From Epiperipatus broadwayi (Eukaryota > Onychophora > Udeonychophora > Euonychophora > Peripatidae), in assembly GCA_028023455.1 (NCBI GenBank), contig JAQFVV010012446.1, forward strand, positions 6,637,501-6,701,500: DNA of 64,000 nt. The letters are read 5' to 3'. Every line of letters starts with the position of its first letter. Position 1 is the first letter of the stretch. A model generated the notes under the pieces. The model was not told where the DNA came from. It did no database searches and was given only the letters and a program-made list of their open reading frames with translations. Position numbers and translations under genes: made by a program. Below, one piece after another: positions 46,900 through 59,084 of this stretch.

Positions 46900-49800
46900 G
46901 TGTACCGGTCAAGCTAGCACATTCGCGCAACAGAATCCAGAGTCCAAGCAAAGATACCAAGCCGACCAGTAGGAGATGGTTAGATCTCGAGACTGACCGC
47001 ACTTCAACTCCTTCACCTGTGCTCCAAGACTCACGACCCTACGGATGACCACCTTGAAGATACATATAGATATTATTTCAACCGCGAGCCGACATAGGCC
47101 AGGAAGAAGCAATGAGACTCATAACAAAAAAAATGGAATTTATCAACCCTATATCTTTAAAACTAATTAATGCATAGGAAATCACATATATAATATAAAG
47201 AATTTTGAATTGGATTGAAATAAAATAAGATCGAGAGCAGAGTAATTTATTAAATTGTATGTTTATTTTTGTAGATTAAATTTGACGATTTTTATATATA
47301 TTATTCTTGCATTTTACAATTAAAATGCGCGTAGCATCTAACATTTTTGGAGAGCGCTTTAACCTTCTCTCCTTACAATTAAAATTATTTTACATTTGTT
47401 GTGCTATTTGATGAAATTAAATATTGTTTTCATCATTTGCTTTATTATCTTATTGATCAGTCACTGCATTGTAGCTATGGGGCAGATTATGCTAATCCCT
47501 CTTATTTCATGGTTTTCAGCTAAGTAATCAGACGAAGCCTTGTTTTCACATATATGTGAAACATTTAAAGTCAAATTTATCTATAATATTATTATTTCAA
47601 ACTATTGTGCATGAGACCGAAACTAGCTCTTGAATATGTCAGGCAATGGCTGAAATTTAATTTAAGGAGGAAGAGTTGGCAACCAAAAGAACCAATGCGC
47701 TATAGCGCTGGTAAACAGTTATAATAAATGTTGCTCTGCGGATGGATTAATATTTAGGGTTTTGTGATCAACACCGGAGCCCTATGACCGATCGCCATGC
47801 TGCTAAAGAGGGTTGGGGTAGCTAACACTATTGCCTGGAATTTGACGTCAGGTCTTATTCGTGTGCGACCCAAGGAGTGTAAGAGGGATGGCCGTTCCGA
47901 GTCCCATCTTAAAGAAAAATGCAACATAACGAGAAAGTTTAAATGTATAATAAAATTATCACATCCGCCAAGCAAAAGAGTTGAAATAATTTAATATTTA
48001 GCCACGAGAACGATAGCTAATCAGTGGAATCATTAGCGCCAACTCTAATATAGCATTTTAATAATCATATGCTATACGTGGGCGTACTTTTAAATATTCT
48101 TTGCTTTCTAGTTTCAATCTCAAATAACACATTTGATTACGCGATTAATTAATAAAAACAAAAAAGGGGAAAAAGTATATTTGGAGGGCTTTTACAAAAT
48201 GAAATAAATAACAAATATACTTATTCAAGGCTTGGATATTGCTTAGTGAAAATTAAATTGAAATTTACTTTGGGTTAAAACAAGATTCCCATTTTAAAAT
48301 TGCCAACAAATAATTAAATAATCAAGGTCAAAATAATAATCAGCACATAGCCAATTCTTAACAGTTATTTAAGAGGGTTTCGAAACAGCGTGCATTAAGC
48401 TACGATAAATAATTATTAAATGAAGAGGGGTCATTCTCTCTTCTCTTTATTATTAATATTGAATGCCCGCTGTTTCGAGGCATTAGCATATAATTTATAT
48501 TTTAAAATAAAAAAGAAATAAAGAAACCATAGTCACAACTGCAGTGAGAAAATTGAAAATAAAATTATTAAAATCATTTAGTTAGGAAACATTAGAAAGT
48601 AGGTCAGAATTATATAAAAAAAAAAATAATTAAATTTAAGAATAAAATTTTACATTTAGCAATTTACTTGAATTCAAGATTTTAGAATTAAAATACATTT
48701 TATAAGTCTAGACTTAAAGAAAAATTAATATATTGAACTGCAGTTAGAAATGGTGAGGTTACCGGTCATCTTGTAGTACTTGAGCTGGAGTTACGGGAGT
48801 CTTTGTGGCGGCTTGCGGCATCATCTTCTTCCCACGGTTAGAGCGGAGCTGTTATGGCGGCATACTGGTGATGGTGGTTTTTGGATGGAAGTAAAGGCCC
48901 GTCGCCTTCACTCTGGAGCTTAGCCAAGGCTGCCTGTTTTAGCCCGACATTTTCTCTCGCACAGATATAAAAATTATTGTCTTAACTGGATGTCAAAATG
49001 TTCACGGTTGCTTTTGGTTCAGGATACACGCTGGATTCAAAAGCTTAACGATGATCAAAGAAGGCAAAACTTCACAGATGTAGCATTCAAGCTGTAAAGA
49101 TTTCAAAGATTCAAAGCTGTCAAGGTTTCAAAAAAGTAAAGATCTAAGATGGCTCCTCCACTTTACATGGCCTTTTTAAAAATGATCCCTTATCAGCCCA
49201 CACACCTTGGAATTTCGTCTCCATCAAGATTACAAAATTTTTAATTTGCTTATTCAATTAGTGGTTGATTTCAAACATGCTGACATTCCTTTTAGGTGTT
49301 ATAACTTTTCTTTGATTATCAAATTTTAATTAAATCGAATTTTAATCAGTTTAATCCGATATTAGACTTTATTTTAATTAGTCAGGAATTTTGTTCTGAT
49401 TTTATAATTTATGTGTAAAATCCCTGCTGTAAACATATTTTTAATTAGCGAGGTCTCCAAAATAATTTAGAATCAATTAGCTAGATTATTTTAAAATTGG
49501 CTTTTCTTTTTAGAAACCTAAGGCAGGTGTGGCATATCCTGATACAATTGTTTACAGCAAAAACTTTACTAAACTTTTAATTCTCCGAAAATACTTTTAT
49601 TTTTAGAAAAAAAAATCTTTTTTTTCTTTTTAAAAAGAAGCTTGTCAGCGCATTTGCAATCAATCACCCTTTCAATGTGTTTTTACATTAAATTGGTTTA
49701 TAATAAAAATGAAACTTAAAATTTAATAAATATTTTAATCACGCCACTATGCTATATATATATTCAATATAGGTGGATTATATTCCCACATACGAATTTA

Positions 49801-49980
49801 AGTAATAAATTAATAAATTGACGCTACATTATTACTGTTTAAAAATATTACGCGATAAAATTATACGCTATAACTCTGGCAGTACTATTCAATTATAGCG
49901 TTCTTTCGTATGTGCGTATATAATGCTGTTGATATAGCCGTGATTGCAATTTTTAGCTTACAAATCTTAATTTAGACTTA
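46900..49980. other. Compositionally distinct block, probably inserted DNA
   Basis: Several patches with many CpG-containing words (GTGTACCGGTCAAGCTAGCA near 46902; GAGTTACGGGAGTCTTTGTG and AGCGGAGCTGTTATGGCGGC near 48790-48860) stand out from the flanks. Open frames of 65-73 codons occur but on both strands, and none is recognisable. AGTTGGC near 47670 and its reverse complement near 48037 hint at inverted ends. Not classified. Confidence 0.35.
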
Positions 49981-50339
49981 TTAAACAGGTTTGAATCTAG
50001 CACAGACGAGTGGGTTATTAGGATGGTTGGTGAAACGGTGAGGGATTTGAAGACAACCGTTTCAATAGTAACCCATAATTGAAACTAATATCTCTTCAAA
50101 ATAGCTATTCTGATTTTTTTTTTTTATTATTGCGAAAATAAAATGAATGTAATGAAAAGTTGATTTTATTTAGTCAAAATCATGCCTTCAATAAAAAACT
50201 CTCGGAAGCTATTATAATTGATCGTAAGTGGGGAAAAATTCTAACTAATGATTGTATTTTTTCTATACATACACACATTTGAGTATATATGTAATGTGAA
50301 CCAGTGAAAAAGTGATTTGTACTCTCTAAACTGCTTGCT

Positions 50340-51850
50340 ACATCATCTCTGAATCAATGTGTATGTTACATAACATAGTTTAGTTATTTGCATAAAAATG
50401 TTAAGATGCTAGCATGCCTGGACCATGATTTACTTCGTAAAATGGGACAGTATGTTTTGTACCTTTATGGATTGCATTCAGTGTTCTTCCTGCCACCACA
50501 AAATCTTCGAAACATTGTTGAAATTCATAGCTTCATTGCTGTATACAGTTTGAATGTTTACAAAATTTAATCTTAGTGCAGCATTCATCCACCAGGGACA
50601 AACATTGTCATATTTTATGTCATAACTCATGATCCAATTATACTACAACTGTATAACAAATGCATTGATTCAGAGATGTGCTCCTGGAAACTTGAAAAGA
50701 GGACCATCACTTTTTGATTGGGACATACTGTCTATACGCACCTAATAGCAAATATGAAAAATCAACTATAAAATGATTAAAAAAAACTTCGTAACAACAC
50801 ATATAAAAACTACCTGTCTAATAAGTCAAAAGAAAGCAAATTCCTATAACAGGTAGGTTTACATATATGTATATGATGTTATGAAGTAGCTATGCAATTA
50901 TTTTTTTATTTTAGTTAATAAGCTTCAATTGTCGGCTTCAAATAATGATTGCATCATTATTATAATAGTTGTTATCATCTATGATTAAGGTGTAGAAAAG
51001 GTTCCGTTTGTATTACTGATAGTGAGACTCACTGTTTACTTCCTGCTCCTAACTATTTGATATTAAGGAGTCGTTATTTTTTTAAAAAATTATCTATTAA
51101 AAATTATTTTCCCATTTTGTATTCAATGTCACTACAGCTGCTTCCTTCTCATTCTTTTGAAACGAATTATGTTTAACTTAGACTTTGTATATCTTGTCGT
51201 GATAGAATCACAGTAGTCTTCCAAAAAATATGATTGGCCATATTGTAGGATGGAATGATCAGGTAATTCAATGACCTAAAATTAGGTCATTTCCTCTAAA
51301 ATTGTTGTCCATAAAAGTATATGATTACAAAATCTGGTGATTGAAGTTTAGGGAAGAAGCAAAAAAAATTTCATTACATATACCCAGTAAAAAAGTAATG
51401 AGTGATTGATTTCCTCCTGAAACTGCCTGCAATAACCATCTCCGAATTATCATATATGTTGCATAGTGACATAATTCATCTATTCACCACAAATTTTAAG
51501 GCATTAGTATTGTCTAGATTACATTTTATGTCATGAAATATGACGGGTTGTTTTATGTTTTAGCTCACATTAAATTTTTTATGTTCGAATTAATTCAAAC
51601 TGTGTAGGACAAGCCATGAGTCGCAAGAACATTTTCAAATGGGTTGCAAGATTTTGCGAAGGCAAGGAGAGCATTTTTCATATTATAACTCGTAATACAG
51701 ACATACTAGTGTCTTAAAATTTGTCATCAATAGCTAAACTATGTCGCTTCTCAACCCCATGCAATTATTCAGAGATAGCACTGCAGACAGCATGGAGAGA
51801 ACTGGAAACACTATATAATTTTCAAAAATTACGAATCATCTAATATCTTT
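50340..51850 (+). pseudogene. Mariner relics
   Basis: 51575-51690 reads FELIQTV, stop or Gly, QAMSRKNIFKWVARFCEGKE, the mariner helix-turn-helix end (YGDEA-SR...FKWV-RF-EG). GTTGTCCATAAAAGT at 51306-51320 resembles a mariner inverted end. 50340-50720 repeats words of 51380-51810 and of 13790-13980. All copies are broken and no DDD domain is visible. Confidence 0.5.
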
Positions 51851-53037
51851 ATATCTACAATCCCGCTAAGAAAAAAAATTAGAACAGAAAGGAAAAAAAA
51901 TATGTGAAGATTCAAACCACAGCAAGAATTTGTTTATGAAAAATCGTATTTACTCTTATGAAATCTAACCACATAAAAGAAGCTATTTTTATCCTATCTA
52001 TCAATCCATTTACAAATCTCTAGAAGTAGCTAGAAAATAGCCCCCAAAAAATATTAATTTAGCTATGCTGACCAGAAAATGAAACTAGACTCCCAATTTT
52101 GAACTCCATTATTTAATTTAAACTAAAATTGTAATTTTATATATATATATGTGGTAGTCTTCATCGGGTGGTTTTTTGAAACAAGCATTATAAAATTCAG
52201 TGAACATCTATTTTAATTGAAATCAACTATAACAACTTTATTCCACACTCACATACATATCTAAAGCAATCCAGGTTCTCAAAAAAAAAATAGAATATCT
52301 TAGCATAATCAATGAAAACATTGAACAGGGTGGAGTTGTTTGGGCTCCTATAAGCCATAATCTGAAGGTTGAATCAGAATAGAACTTGGAAGTTTTTTCC
52401 AGATAGCTAATTTATAATAAATCCTTATCGAATTATTTTTAGTTAGATAGTTAAATAAAATTAAAATAATTACGAAGAGCTATTCTCTGATAATTAACTA
52501 GTCTAATGACGATATTATAATGCCTTTAGTATTTCTCTGAAACAAGATTCCGGATGAATGACATGCTCTATAGTAGGCTATTTAAAAAACTTATCCGCAC
52601 ATCGAATCTTCACGAGATTTTATTTTGCAATGAGTCTTACATATTTCATTTCAAATATCTGTGTTGTTTTTGCTATCTCACAAGTCTCCATCTCTCTAAT
52701 TTGTTCCGTGTAATAATAGATCTTTTTTATAATAATAAATTGCAGTTTAGGTAGTTTAACACAGAGCATGCTTTGTGTTTCGTAAAGTTAGATTAGAATA
52801 GAAATTGAAAGAGAATGCTTTTATGCTAGTCTTTTTAGAATAAACTGCAAATGAGCTTGCTGTTCATAATGAAGTAACGTGTTCATTTTATTGGAAAAGT
52901 GGAGAAATTATATTTGACTTATATATGTGTGTGTATATAGCTGCATTCACTCGTAAAGTAAAGTAAGATGTTGCTCGTAAATTTTCAGATTTTTTTTCTT
53001 GATTAAAATTTTTGATCTGTAATTTTTTTTTTTATAG

Positions 53038-53150
53038 GCCGGAGAACTGGAACGGATAGAACAAGAGATTACTGTCTCTATACAAGGTTTTGGTGTATCT
53101 TTAGTAAATAATTATACGAAAACAGAACTTGCATATATGGGGATTACCAG
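53038..53150 (+). CDS. VPS13: VPS13 exon h
   Basis: 113 nt entering in phase 0 after TTTTATAG and leaving two bases into a Ser/Arg codon (AG|GTAAAT). IEQEITVSIQGFGVSLVNNY and TELAYMGIT match 'E...SL..LG.SLVNN..K.E..YIGIT' of VPS13A/C. This is the start of the conserved segment following the VAB domain. Confidence 0.96.
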
Positions 53151-53438
53151 GTAAATTACTTTGGAGGTTTGTTTTGTTTTTGTTTTTTGCCATTTTTAAT
53201 TTAAATAATTTTGTTTAAAGATTATCTATTTTCTTGTATATGTTAATCTATTTTTCTTGTATTTTTTTTTTTACATATACTATAATAAAATTACTAAGAC
53301 TCTGATAGTGAATCATATTTTTATAGCATAATTTTCATGACACCACTCTCAAACAAACTAGGGACTGGTTTCTATCCTCTTTTAGCATCTTGTGGAAGGG
53401 TGCAATCATAAACATATGACCAAAGACATGAAAAAGAT

Positions 53439-53496
53439 CTATGATTTCCAAGATGCACATTTCGTGCTGACCCAGTACTCATCAGTTGGCCCAGAC
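53439..53496 (-). ncRNA. Hammerhead ribozyme motif, family B unit 1 (antisense to VPS13)
   Basis: On the - strand CTGATGA (53479-53485), GTACTG and CAGCAC with loop GGT as stem II (one mismatch), GAAA (53460-53463), stem III ATG-TG-CAT, C as cleavage position (triplet ATC), then TTGG pairing with CCAA, and after an internal loop a second helix with TCTGG. Core complete. Confidence 0.78.
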
Positions 53497-53785
53497 TACA
53501 ATCTCTTACACATCTTTATCATTATTCAGTATATATAGGTAGCAAATTACCATTTAATAAACTTGCTACCCTCACAACTTTTACATAATCCATGTAACGG
53601 AAGTATATTAATAATTTTTATTAGTCATTTATTAGACTAGAGATTATCCAATAATAAATAATATCTCTGTAATGCAATTTTCACTACGCCATTCTCACGC
53701 AAGCTAGGGACTGATTTCTATCCACTTTTAGCACTTTGTGGATGAATGCAATTGTAAACATATAACCAAAGACATGTGAAAAAGA

Positions 53786-53842
53786 TCTGGATCCCAAGAT
53801 GCACATTTCGTGCTGATTCAGCACTCATCAGTTGGCCCAGAC
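53786..53842 (-). ncRNA. Hammerhead ribozyme motif, family B unit 2 (antisense to VPS13), best fold of the window
   Basis: On the - strand CTGATGA (53825-53831), stem II GTGCTG-AAT-CAGCAC with six perfect pairs, GAAA (53806-53809), stem III ATG-TG-CAT with three pairs, cleavage triplet ATC, stem I CCAA/TTGG then internal loop then TCTGG/CCAGA. All consensus catalytic positions are present, and G10.1-C11.1 is the preferred base of stem II. Confidence 0.88.
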
Positions 53843-53902
53843 CACAATCTCTTACACATATCTTTATCATTAACAATGAAAAAGATATGTATAAGAGATT
53901 AT

Positions 53903-53962
53903 GGTCTGGACCAACTGATGAGGGCTGATTCAGCAATGAAATGAGCATCTTGGGGATCATAG
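53903..53962 (+). ncRNA. Hammerhead ribozyme motif, family B unit 3 (sense to VPS13)
   Basis: Core CTGATGA (53915-53921), GAAA (53938-53941), TGAGCATC with the stem III partly mismatched, stem I CCAA/TTGG followed by an internal loop. Stem II (GGGCTGATTCAGCAAT) pairs only in its inner part (GCTGA/TCAGC). Likely weaker than unit 2. Confidence 0.65.
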
Positions 53963-55277
53963 TCTTTGGTCGTATGTTTATGATTACATCCCTCCACAAG
54001 GTGCTGAAAGCATTTAGAAACTAGTCCCTACCCTGTGTAAGAGTAGTGTAGTACAAATTATACTACAGAAATATTATTTATTATTGGATAATCTCTAGTC
54101 TAATGAATGACTAATAAAAATTATTAATATACTAAAACTCTGGTTTCTTATTTAACCCATTGTTTAGTCTCAAATTTTTTAATTTTTGCATCATATATTC
54201 TATATCATTTTTATTGTTTTTATCATTAGCTAATCATCTGTAGATTGGACATTGTAAAAACACATATCATTCAATTTTATTCTCTCACTTTTATTCTATA
54301 TATATAATACTTTTGCCTTGTGTATTTTATGAAGTATTAAATGCACAGTAAAAGAGAATAAAATATAAAAACTGATTCAAAAAAATAAGAAAGGCTACCA
54401 GTTAAAATATATATATATATATATATAGGATGAAGACTATTGGATAATTGAAACTGTCAGCTGTTTTTGACAATGTGGTGTAATAAAATAATGCATTTGA
54501 ATAGTATAAGAGCATAGAAGAATATGTTATTATTGTTCATTTATATTATTAATGGTGCAAAATGGCAAAGAAGCATGGAAATCAGGCATTGCGTATAAAT
54601 TTCTGATATTTTTTTTTTCTATTTTTGCATAACATTTTACAATTTTCAAGGCCTTGAAGAAATTTGATATGAGATGGTGTTTAAGAATATCATAAAGAGA
54701 CTTCATGAAGTGATAAATGGATGACTGCATGAAGTGATAAATGGATGTAAATAATAAATTACACAAATAAAATCTAGTGTGTCTATATGAAGAATGAATC
54801 ATAGGAGACTATTAATATAGTTACGACAGTAGATTCACATTGAAAAGCAGAAAAAGGAAGATCAAACTAAGAACTGATACAAAAAATGAAAAATCTTTAA
54901 ACAACATATGAATGAAATGACAGAGAAGAATGGAAATCAGACATTGGATAATGTCTCTTACATACCATTAAGATTTCTAATAAATACCTTCTTATTTTTA
55001 TGAAACATTTAGGATTTTTATAAAGGTTTTGAAGACCATTTGTCATTTATAGTTATTCTAAATTATTTAACTACTACTGTGTTATACGTTTTTTATAAAT
55101 AGTGAACTTTTGATCCATCATTTTTCAAAAGACCAGAGAAAATAAACAATAGATACTTAAAATAAATAGAATATAAATCTATTAAAAATTATAGATAAGA
55201 AGCAATCGAATGATTATTCACTGAAATTAAAAGTAAACATAAATATTAAACGCCTAAAGCTAAACTTGTCAATAAAA

Positions 55278-55616
55278 TAATCAAAATTACCCCAGATTCA
55301 AAACTAAACCAGACTAGCCAAAGAAAATAAACTCTAAAACACAACCATTGGTTTCACCGCTGCAAGCAGACTTCTTAAGTGTAAAAGACTAAACATAACA
55401 AATTTATATTAAATATTACCCACATTTTCCTATTTACATTCCATGCACACTTTTAAGTGTGAATTCTGGGTAATACAATTTATATAAATTTGTTATATTT
55501 TAGTCTTTTACACTTAAGAAGTCTGCTTGCAGCAGTGAAACCAATAGTCATGTTTTAGAGTTTATTTTCTTTGGCTAGTCTGGTTTAGTTTTGAATTTGG
55601 GGTAATTTTGATTATC
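55278..55616. repeat. Palindrome with degenerate hammerhead-like arms (family D)
   Basis: Arms 55278-55425 and 55467-55616 are near-perfect reverse complements (AATTACCCCAGATTCAAAAC..., CACTTAAGAAGTCTGCTTGC). The sense arm has CTTAAGA, a CTGC-TT-GCAG hairpin, GAAA and ACC-AAT-AGT then C. It resembles a hammerhead whose G5 has become T. Stem I pairing is unclear, so this is at best a relic. Confidence 0.5.
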
Positions 55617-56599
55617 TATATATGTTTTTAAAAAATCACAACATTGATTATGTTATAGTCATTGGATTTTTTTTAATAAATTAATATTTATTTGTTTATG
55701 ACTAACTTTACCACTTCATTTATTTCTGAAAATGTTAAAATGTTTAATAGATAGAATGCTGCAAACAAAATAAATATTTCTCTTGTCAAACTCAATCAAA
55801 ATCCTTTCTAAAGTTAAAAAAAAAAATGAAAAGAAACCGTTAGTGTATCTTTGAATTGTTAGAATTAAAAGAAAGAAGATATGAATTGTTCTTACTATTT
55901 TTTTTAATAAAATCAAAATTTGATTTCAAATTTTAAAAGGAAATCCATGCAAATAAATATTGCGTTGGGACTACAATTTATCAGTTATTGATGCTAAAAA
56001 AAATAGCCAATTTGCAAAGACTCTGAATTTGGAACTACAAAAAAGGGATGAAGGATATTGAAAAAAAATGTAGGATTTAACAGAAGATTGAAATCATTGT
56101 ATATCTATGAATGTTTGCTAAAGCCTTGAGTAATTGGCTTTATTGTCTTAGTAAATATTTACTTTATATGGAATTTGGAAGTTATAATTAACTATTTATT
56201 AGTCTGTTTTCAGAACAGGTTATATTTGCCTGATTAATGAGATTTGTTTATATTTCTTTTCACTATTAATCTTATATTCCTTTGTCAAATTGTAATCTTT
56301 AGTGTCTATATAAACAGATCAGACCATAGATAAAGGTGGCTCCACCTTTATTGTTAAAAGAGGTTGCCTTGACTACAGATTGAGATTGTTAATAGCTTAA
56401 GAGTTGATTATCACCATCTACGAATGTTATATAGATGTATTTCTTTGTAACTTTTTTTTTTTTTTTACATAATTCCATCATCTAGAATTAATTATTAAAT
56501 GTCTTTGGAAAAATTTGAACTTTTCAGATACATTTAACTATTAATAAGAAAACACAGCTTAATATTAATACATTTCAAAAGTTATTTTTCTTTTGCTTT

Positions 56600-56725
56600 C
56601 TTGGGGTGTTACTGGCTTTACCAATCATCATACTAGTATTGGAATCAAAACTGGTCCCTTTAGGTTTGTGAATGCTGAATGTTAAGGTGATGCTCTAATT
56701 AGACTTTTTAGTCAGAGGTAACAGT
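56600..56725 (-). repeat. Candidate tRNA-derived SINE fragment (reverse of 9405-9525)
   Basis: On the - strand AGTCTAATTAGAGCATCACC, AGCATTCACAAACCTAAAGG and CCAGTTTTGATTCC repeat the order of words in 9405-9525. A partial third piece lies at 56805-56855 (AAATTCGGTACTCATAAATC). Upstream at 56460-56545 another block resembles 9236-9330. Confidence 0.4.
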
Positions 56726-57140
56726 CAGTAGAAATTTTATGAACTTATAAATATCCTCCTGATTTCTCCATCTTCTTTTTTAAGGGTCAGGTAAAATGTT
56801 ATGAATTCCCACATCTCAAATTCGGTACTCATAAATCTAAAGCAACACCTGAAGAAAAGAAGAGAATATATGTGTTATCTACTCACCTGTGTGGTATTAT
56901 TTACAATTGAAAGTAGTTGCTTTTATATAATATATACGTTGGATAAATACTTCCTCTCATATTTAACTTATGATGTGCCCACTCGTGTTCATATCACTAA
57001 TTTATTCAAAACATGTGCATAATATATATATATAGACTTTATATATTTTAGAAAAATTATTAACATTTGTAGAAACAGTCTTGATTTTTTTGTAATTTTT
57101 TTTTTTAAGATATAAATTTAAAATACGTTTTTTTTGATAG

Positions 57141-57300
57141 CTCTGGAGTCATTTGGGAAGTGAAAAAAGACACCAAACGTTTCCGTTCTTCCAGTAACAA
57201 AGAGAATGCAATCTTAGAAGCAGGGTATCAAAAGTACACCAATGAGAAACTTATAGGAAAAAAAGTTAATTCTCATCAAACTCTGGATGGAAAGATAGAG
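57141..57300 (+). CDS. VPS13: VPS13 exon i
   Basis: 160 nt: one base finishing the split Ser codon, then 53 codons, from acceptor TTGATAG to donor GAG|GTCAGT. SSGVIWEVKKDTKRFRSSSN equals 'SSGVVWEVKPK...' of VPS13A/C, then LEAGYQKY and a Lys-rich piece to TLDGKIE. The donor +3 C is slightly unusual. The 64-codon frame running on to 57354 simply reads through the donor. Confidence 0.96.
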
Positions 57301-57479
57301 GTCAGTTGTATTACTTTTTATTATTGTTGTTGTTATTATCAGCAGAAAATATAATAAGCATATCTATTTGTGAACATAAATAGATATTGATTAAATTTTT
57401 TATCATAGTTAAATTCCAAGGGTATTTAAATGTAAAATATTGTCAGATTAAAAATGCAGATGAAAATATAATGGAAGAA

Positions 57480-57900
57480 GTTAATTGTAGAGTTAAACTT
57501 AGATGCCTATATGTTTGAAAAGATTTTTTAATATGTGTTTTACCAGTTTTTACTTATGTATCTGAGACATGGACATTTAACAATAGAGCACTGCAGAGAC
57601 TTTCAAACCATTTAATAAAGTATAGAGAGATGTATATTAGAGTAACAATAAAAGCAAAATACTTGGATGAGAGAACAAATAGATGTCATTGAAAGAATTG
57701 ACTGAAATGAATCTGGGCTAGATATATTACTAGAAGAGATAATTATGGATGCACAATCGAAATCTTAAACTGGATTTTAAGAGATGATAAAAGGCTAAAA
57801 AGAAAGCGTGTGAGATGGATGGATGTGAAACATGGAAACTTATTGATGTGATATGGACAATAGAAGCTGTGAATACTATCAAAAGATGATTGGTGGCATA
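57480..57900 (+). mobile_element. RTE-type LINE 3' fragment
   Basis: Broken reading of the RT C-terminal part: VCFTSFYLCI-type YGSET region (TTTTACTTATGTATCTGAGA), R-QIDV-ERID-NESGLDILLE, HIARR-like, EILNWIL RDDKR and KRVRWMD. Lacks the terminal microsatellite; the end near 57900 is decayed. Confidence 0.6.
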
Positions 57901-58204
57901 TATGTGAGTTTTATGTTGTTATCATTCATTCTTACTTCAGAGAGTATTACAAATGGTTTGCTATATTAAATGTTTAGATTATCTTGATCTTTTAAAAGAC
58001 AGTTTATTATATTGTAATGCTCACAAAACCACCAATTGACTATATTCAAGTAACTTTTAGACTAATATTTTAGAATAGTGGATATCCTTTTAATTTATCT
58101 CAAATCATTTCATAAAAGATTCATTTAGTGTCATACAAATATCTGATGTTGGATGCATATTTTATATTGACACTCGGTGATATTTTCAGCCGAATAAAAA
58201 TACG

Positions 58205-58830
58205 ATTAAAAATAAATGCTAAAAAGTCTATAGTAACGTTCAGTGGCTTTCCAAAAAAAGAAGAAAATAAGGATTGATAGTAATTTATTAGAGGAAATTA
58301 ACAAATACAAATACATTGGTTAGATTGTTAATATTGATGGAAACATAATGGATAAAAGTTATCATAGAAATAAATTTGGCTGGAGTGCTTTAGGGGAAAA
58401 AATAACCTAATATTAAAAGGTAATATGCCTATGTATTGAATAGGAAGTTTTTTAGTAATTATCAGAGCTTATATAGGGAAGCTCTACACAGTACAGCGAA
58501 GTATGGAGACATTAAATTTGGAACTACATGACGGGATTGAGAGATAAATATGTGAATAAGAGAACAAACAGGTGTCATAATCATCATTGAAAGGCTTAAA
58601 AGGCTGAAATAGAATTGGACAGGATATATATCTGGAAAAGATGATAATAGATAGGAAGTTCAATTCTCGAGAGACTGTAAAAGACCTAGAAAGAGATTAT
58701 GTGTGAAATACATGGGTGAAATATAGAAGTTTGACTAAATGCTGTGATATGGATTGGAATAAAGGGATTAAACTTGGAGAAATCATTCTCCAGTAGATTA
58801 ATAATAGTTGACAATGGTAATAGTGAAAAT
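58205..58830 (+). mobile_element. RTE-type LINE 3' fragment, second copy
   Basis: Contains EINKYKYIG-IVNIDGNIMDK, the equivalent of NSYKYLGQIINTDG in the 36.4-kb element, then HRNKFGWSAL and the tail RPRK--CVKYMGEI, LGEIILQ-INNS. Ends near GATAATAGTTGACAATGGTA. Many stops. Confidence 0.65.
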
Positions 58831-59084
58831 GTTCATCATCTTTTATAGTAAGCAAAATTTCAAGTCATGATTGTGGCTTGAGGCAGGAACCTTTGTTTGA
58901 ATGGCATCTGTTTAGGTTTCAAAGTTCTGGTGAGGCCAAACCTGACTTTTATCTTACAATTAGGATCATTCCTGATCTCTATTGTAATTTCAGTTTCCTG
59001 ACTGCTGCAAAATTATTTTTTAAATATGCATTTATTATTTTCAGCTTAATGAAATGAATGATCTGCTCTTTTTTAACATGAAAT

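Larger units (their letters stand above)
46535..53037 (+). other. VPS13: VPS13 intron g (about 6.5 kb)
   Basis: Contains GC-richer blocks at 46900-47110, 47740-47930 and 48740-48970 that differ from the surrounding AT-rich DNA and look like pieces of inserted elements, and mariner relics between 50340 and 51850. I find no exon and no intact element. Confidence 0.65.
53292..54142. mobile_element. Family B composite: three ribozyme units, one direct and two inverted, with 13-bp flanks
   Basis: A single arm unit (about 53335-53520) is followed by a palindrome (53604-54131) with arms of about 260 bp meeting near 53868-53873. The left palindrome arm is a direct copy of the single unit (GGACTG(A/G)TTTCTATCC, AAACATAT(A/G)ACCAAAGACATG, AAGATGCACATTTCGTGCTG, CAGTTGGCCCAGAC). 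TACTAAGACTCTG at 53292-53304 and TACTAAAACTCTG at 54130-54142 flank the whole. This tandem-plus-inverted layout is reminiscent of the terminal repeats of Penelope-like elements. Confidence 0.78.
53151..57140 (+). other. VPS13: VPS13 intron h (about 4.0 kb)
   Basis: Contains the family B ribozyme element (53292-54142), a palindrome at 55278-55616 and a SINE-like block at 56600-56725. 54145-55270 and 55620-56590 are AT-rich spacer with incidental frames only. Confidence 0.75.
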
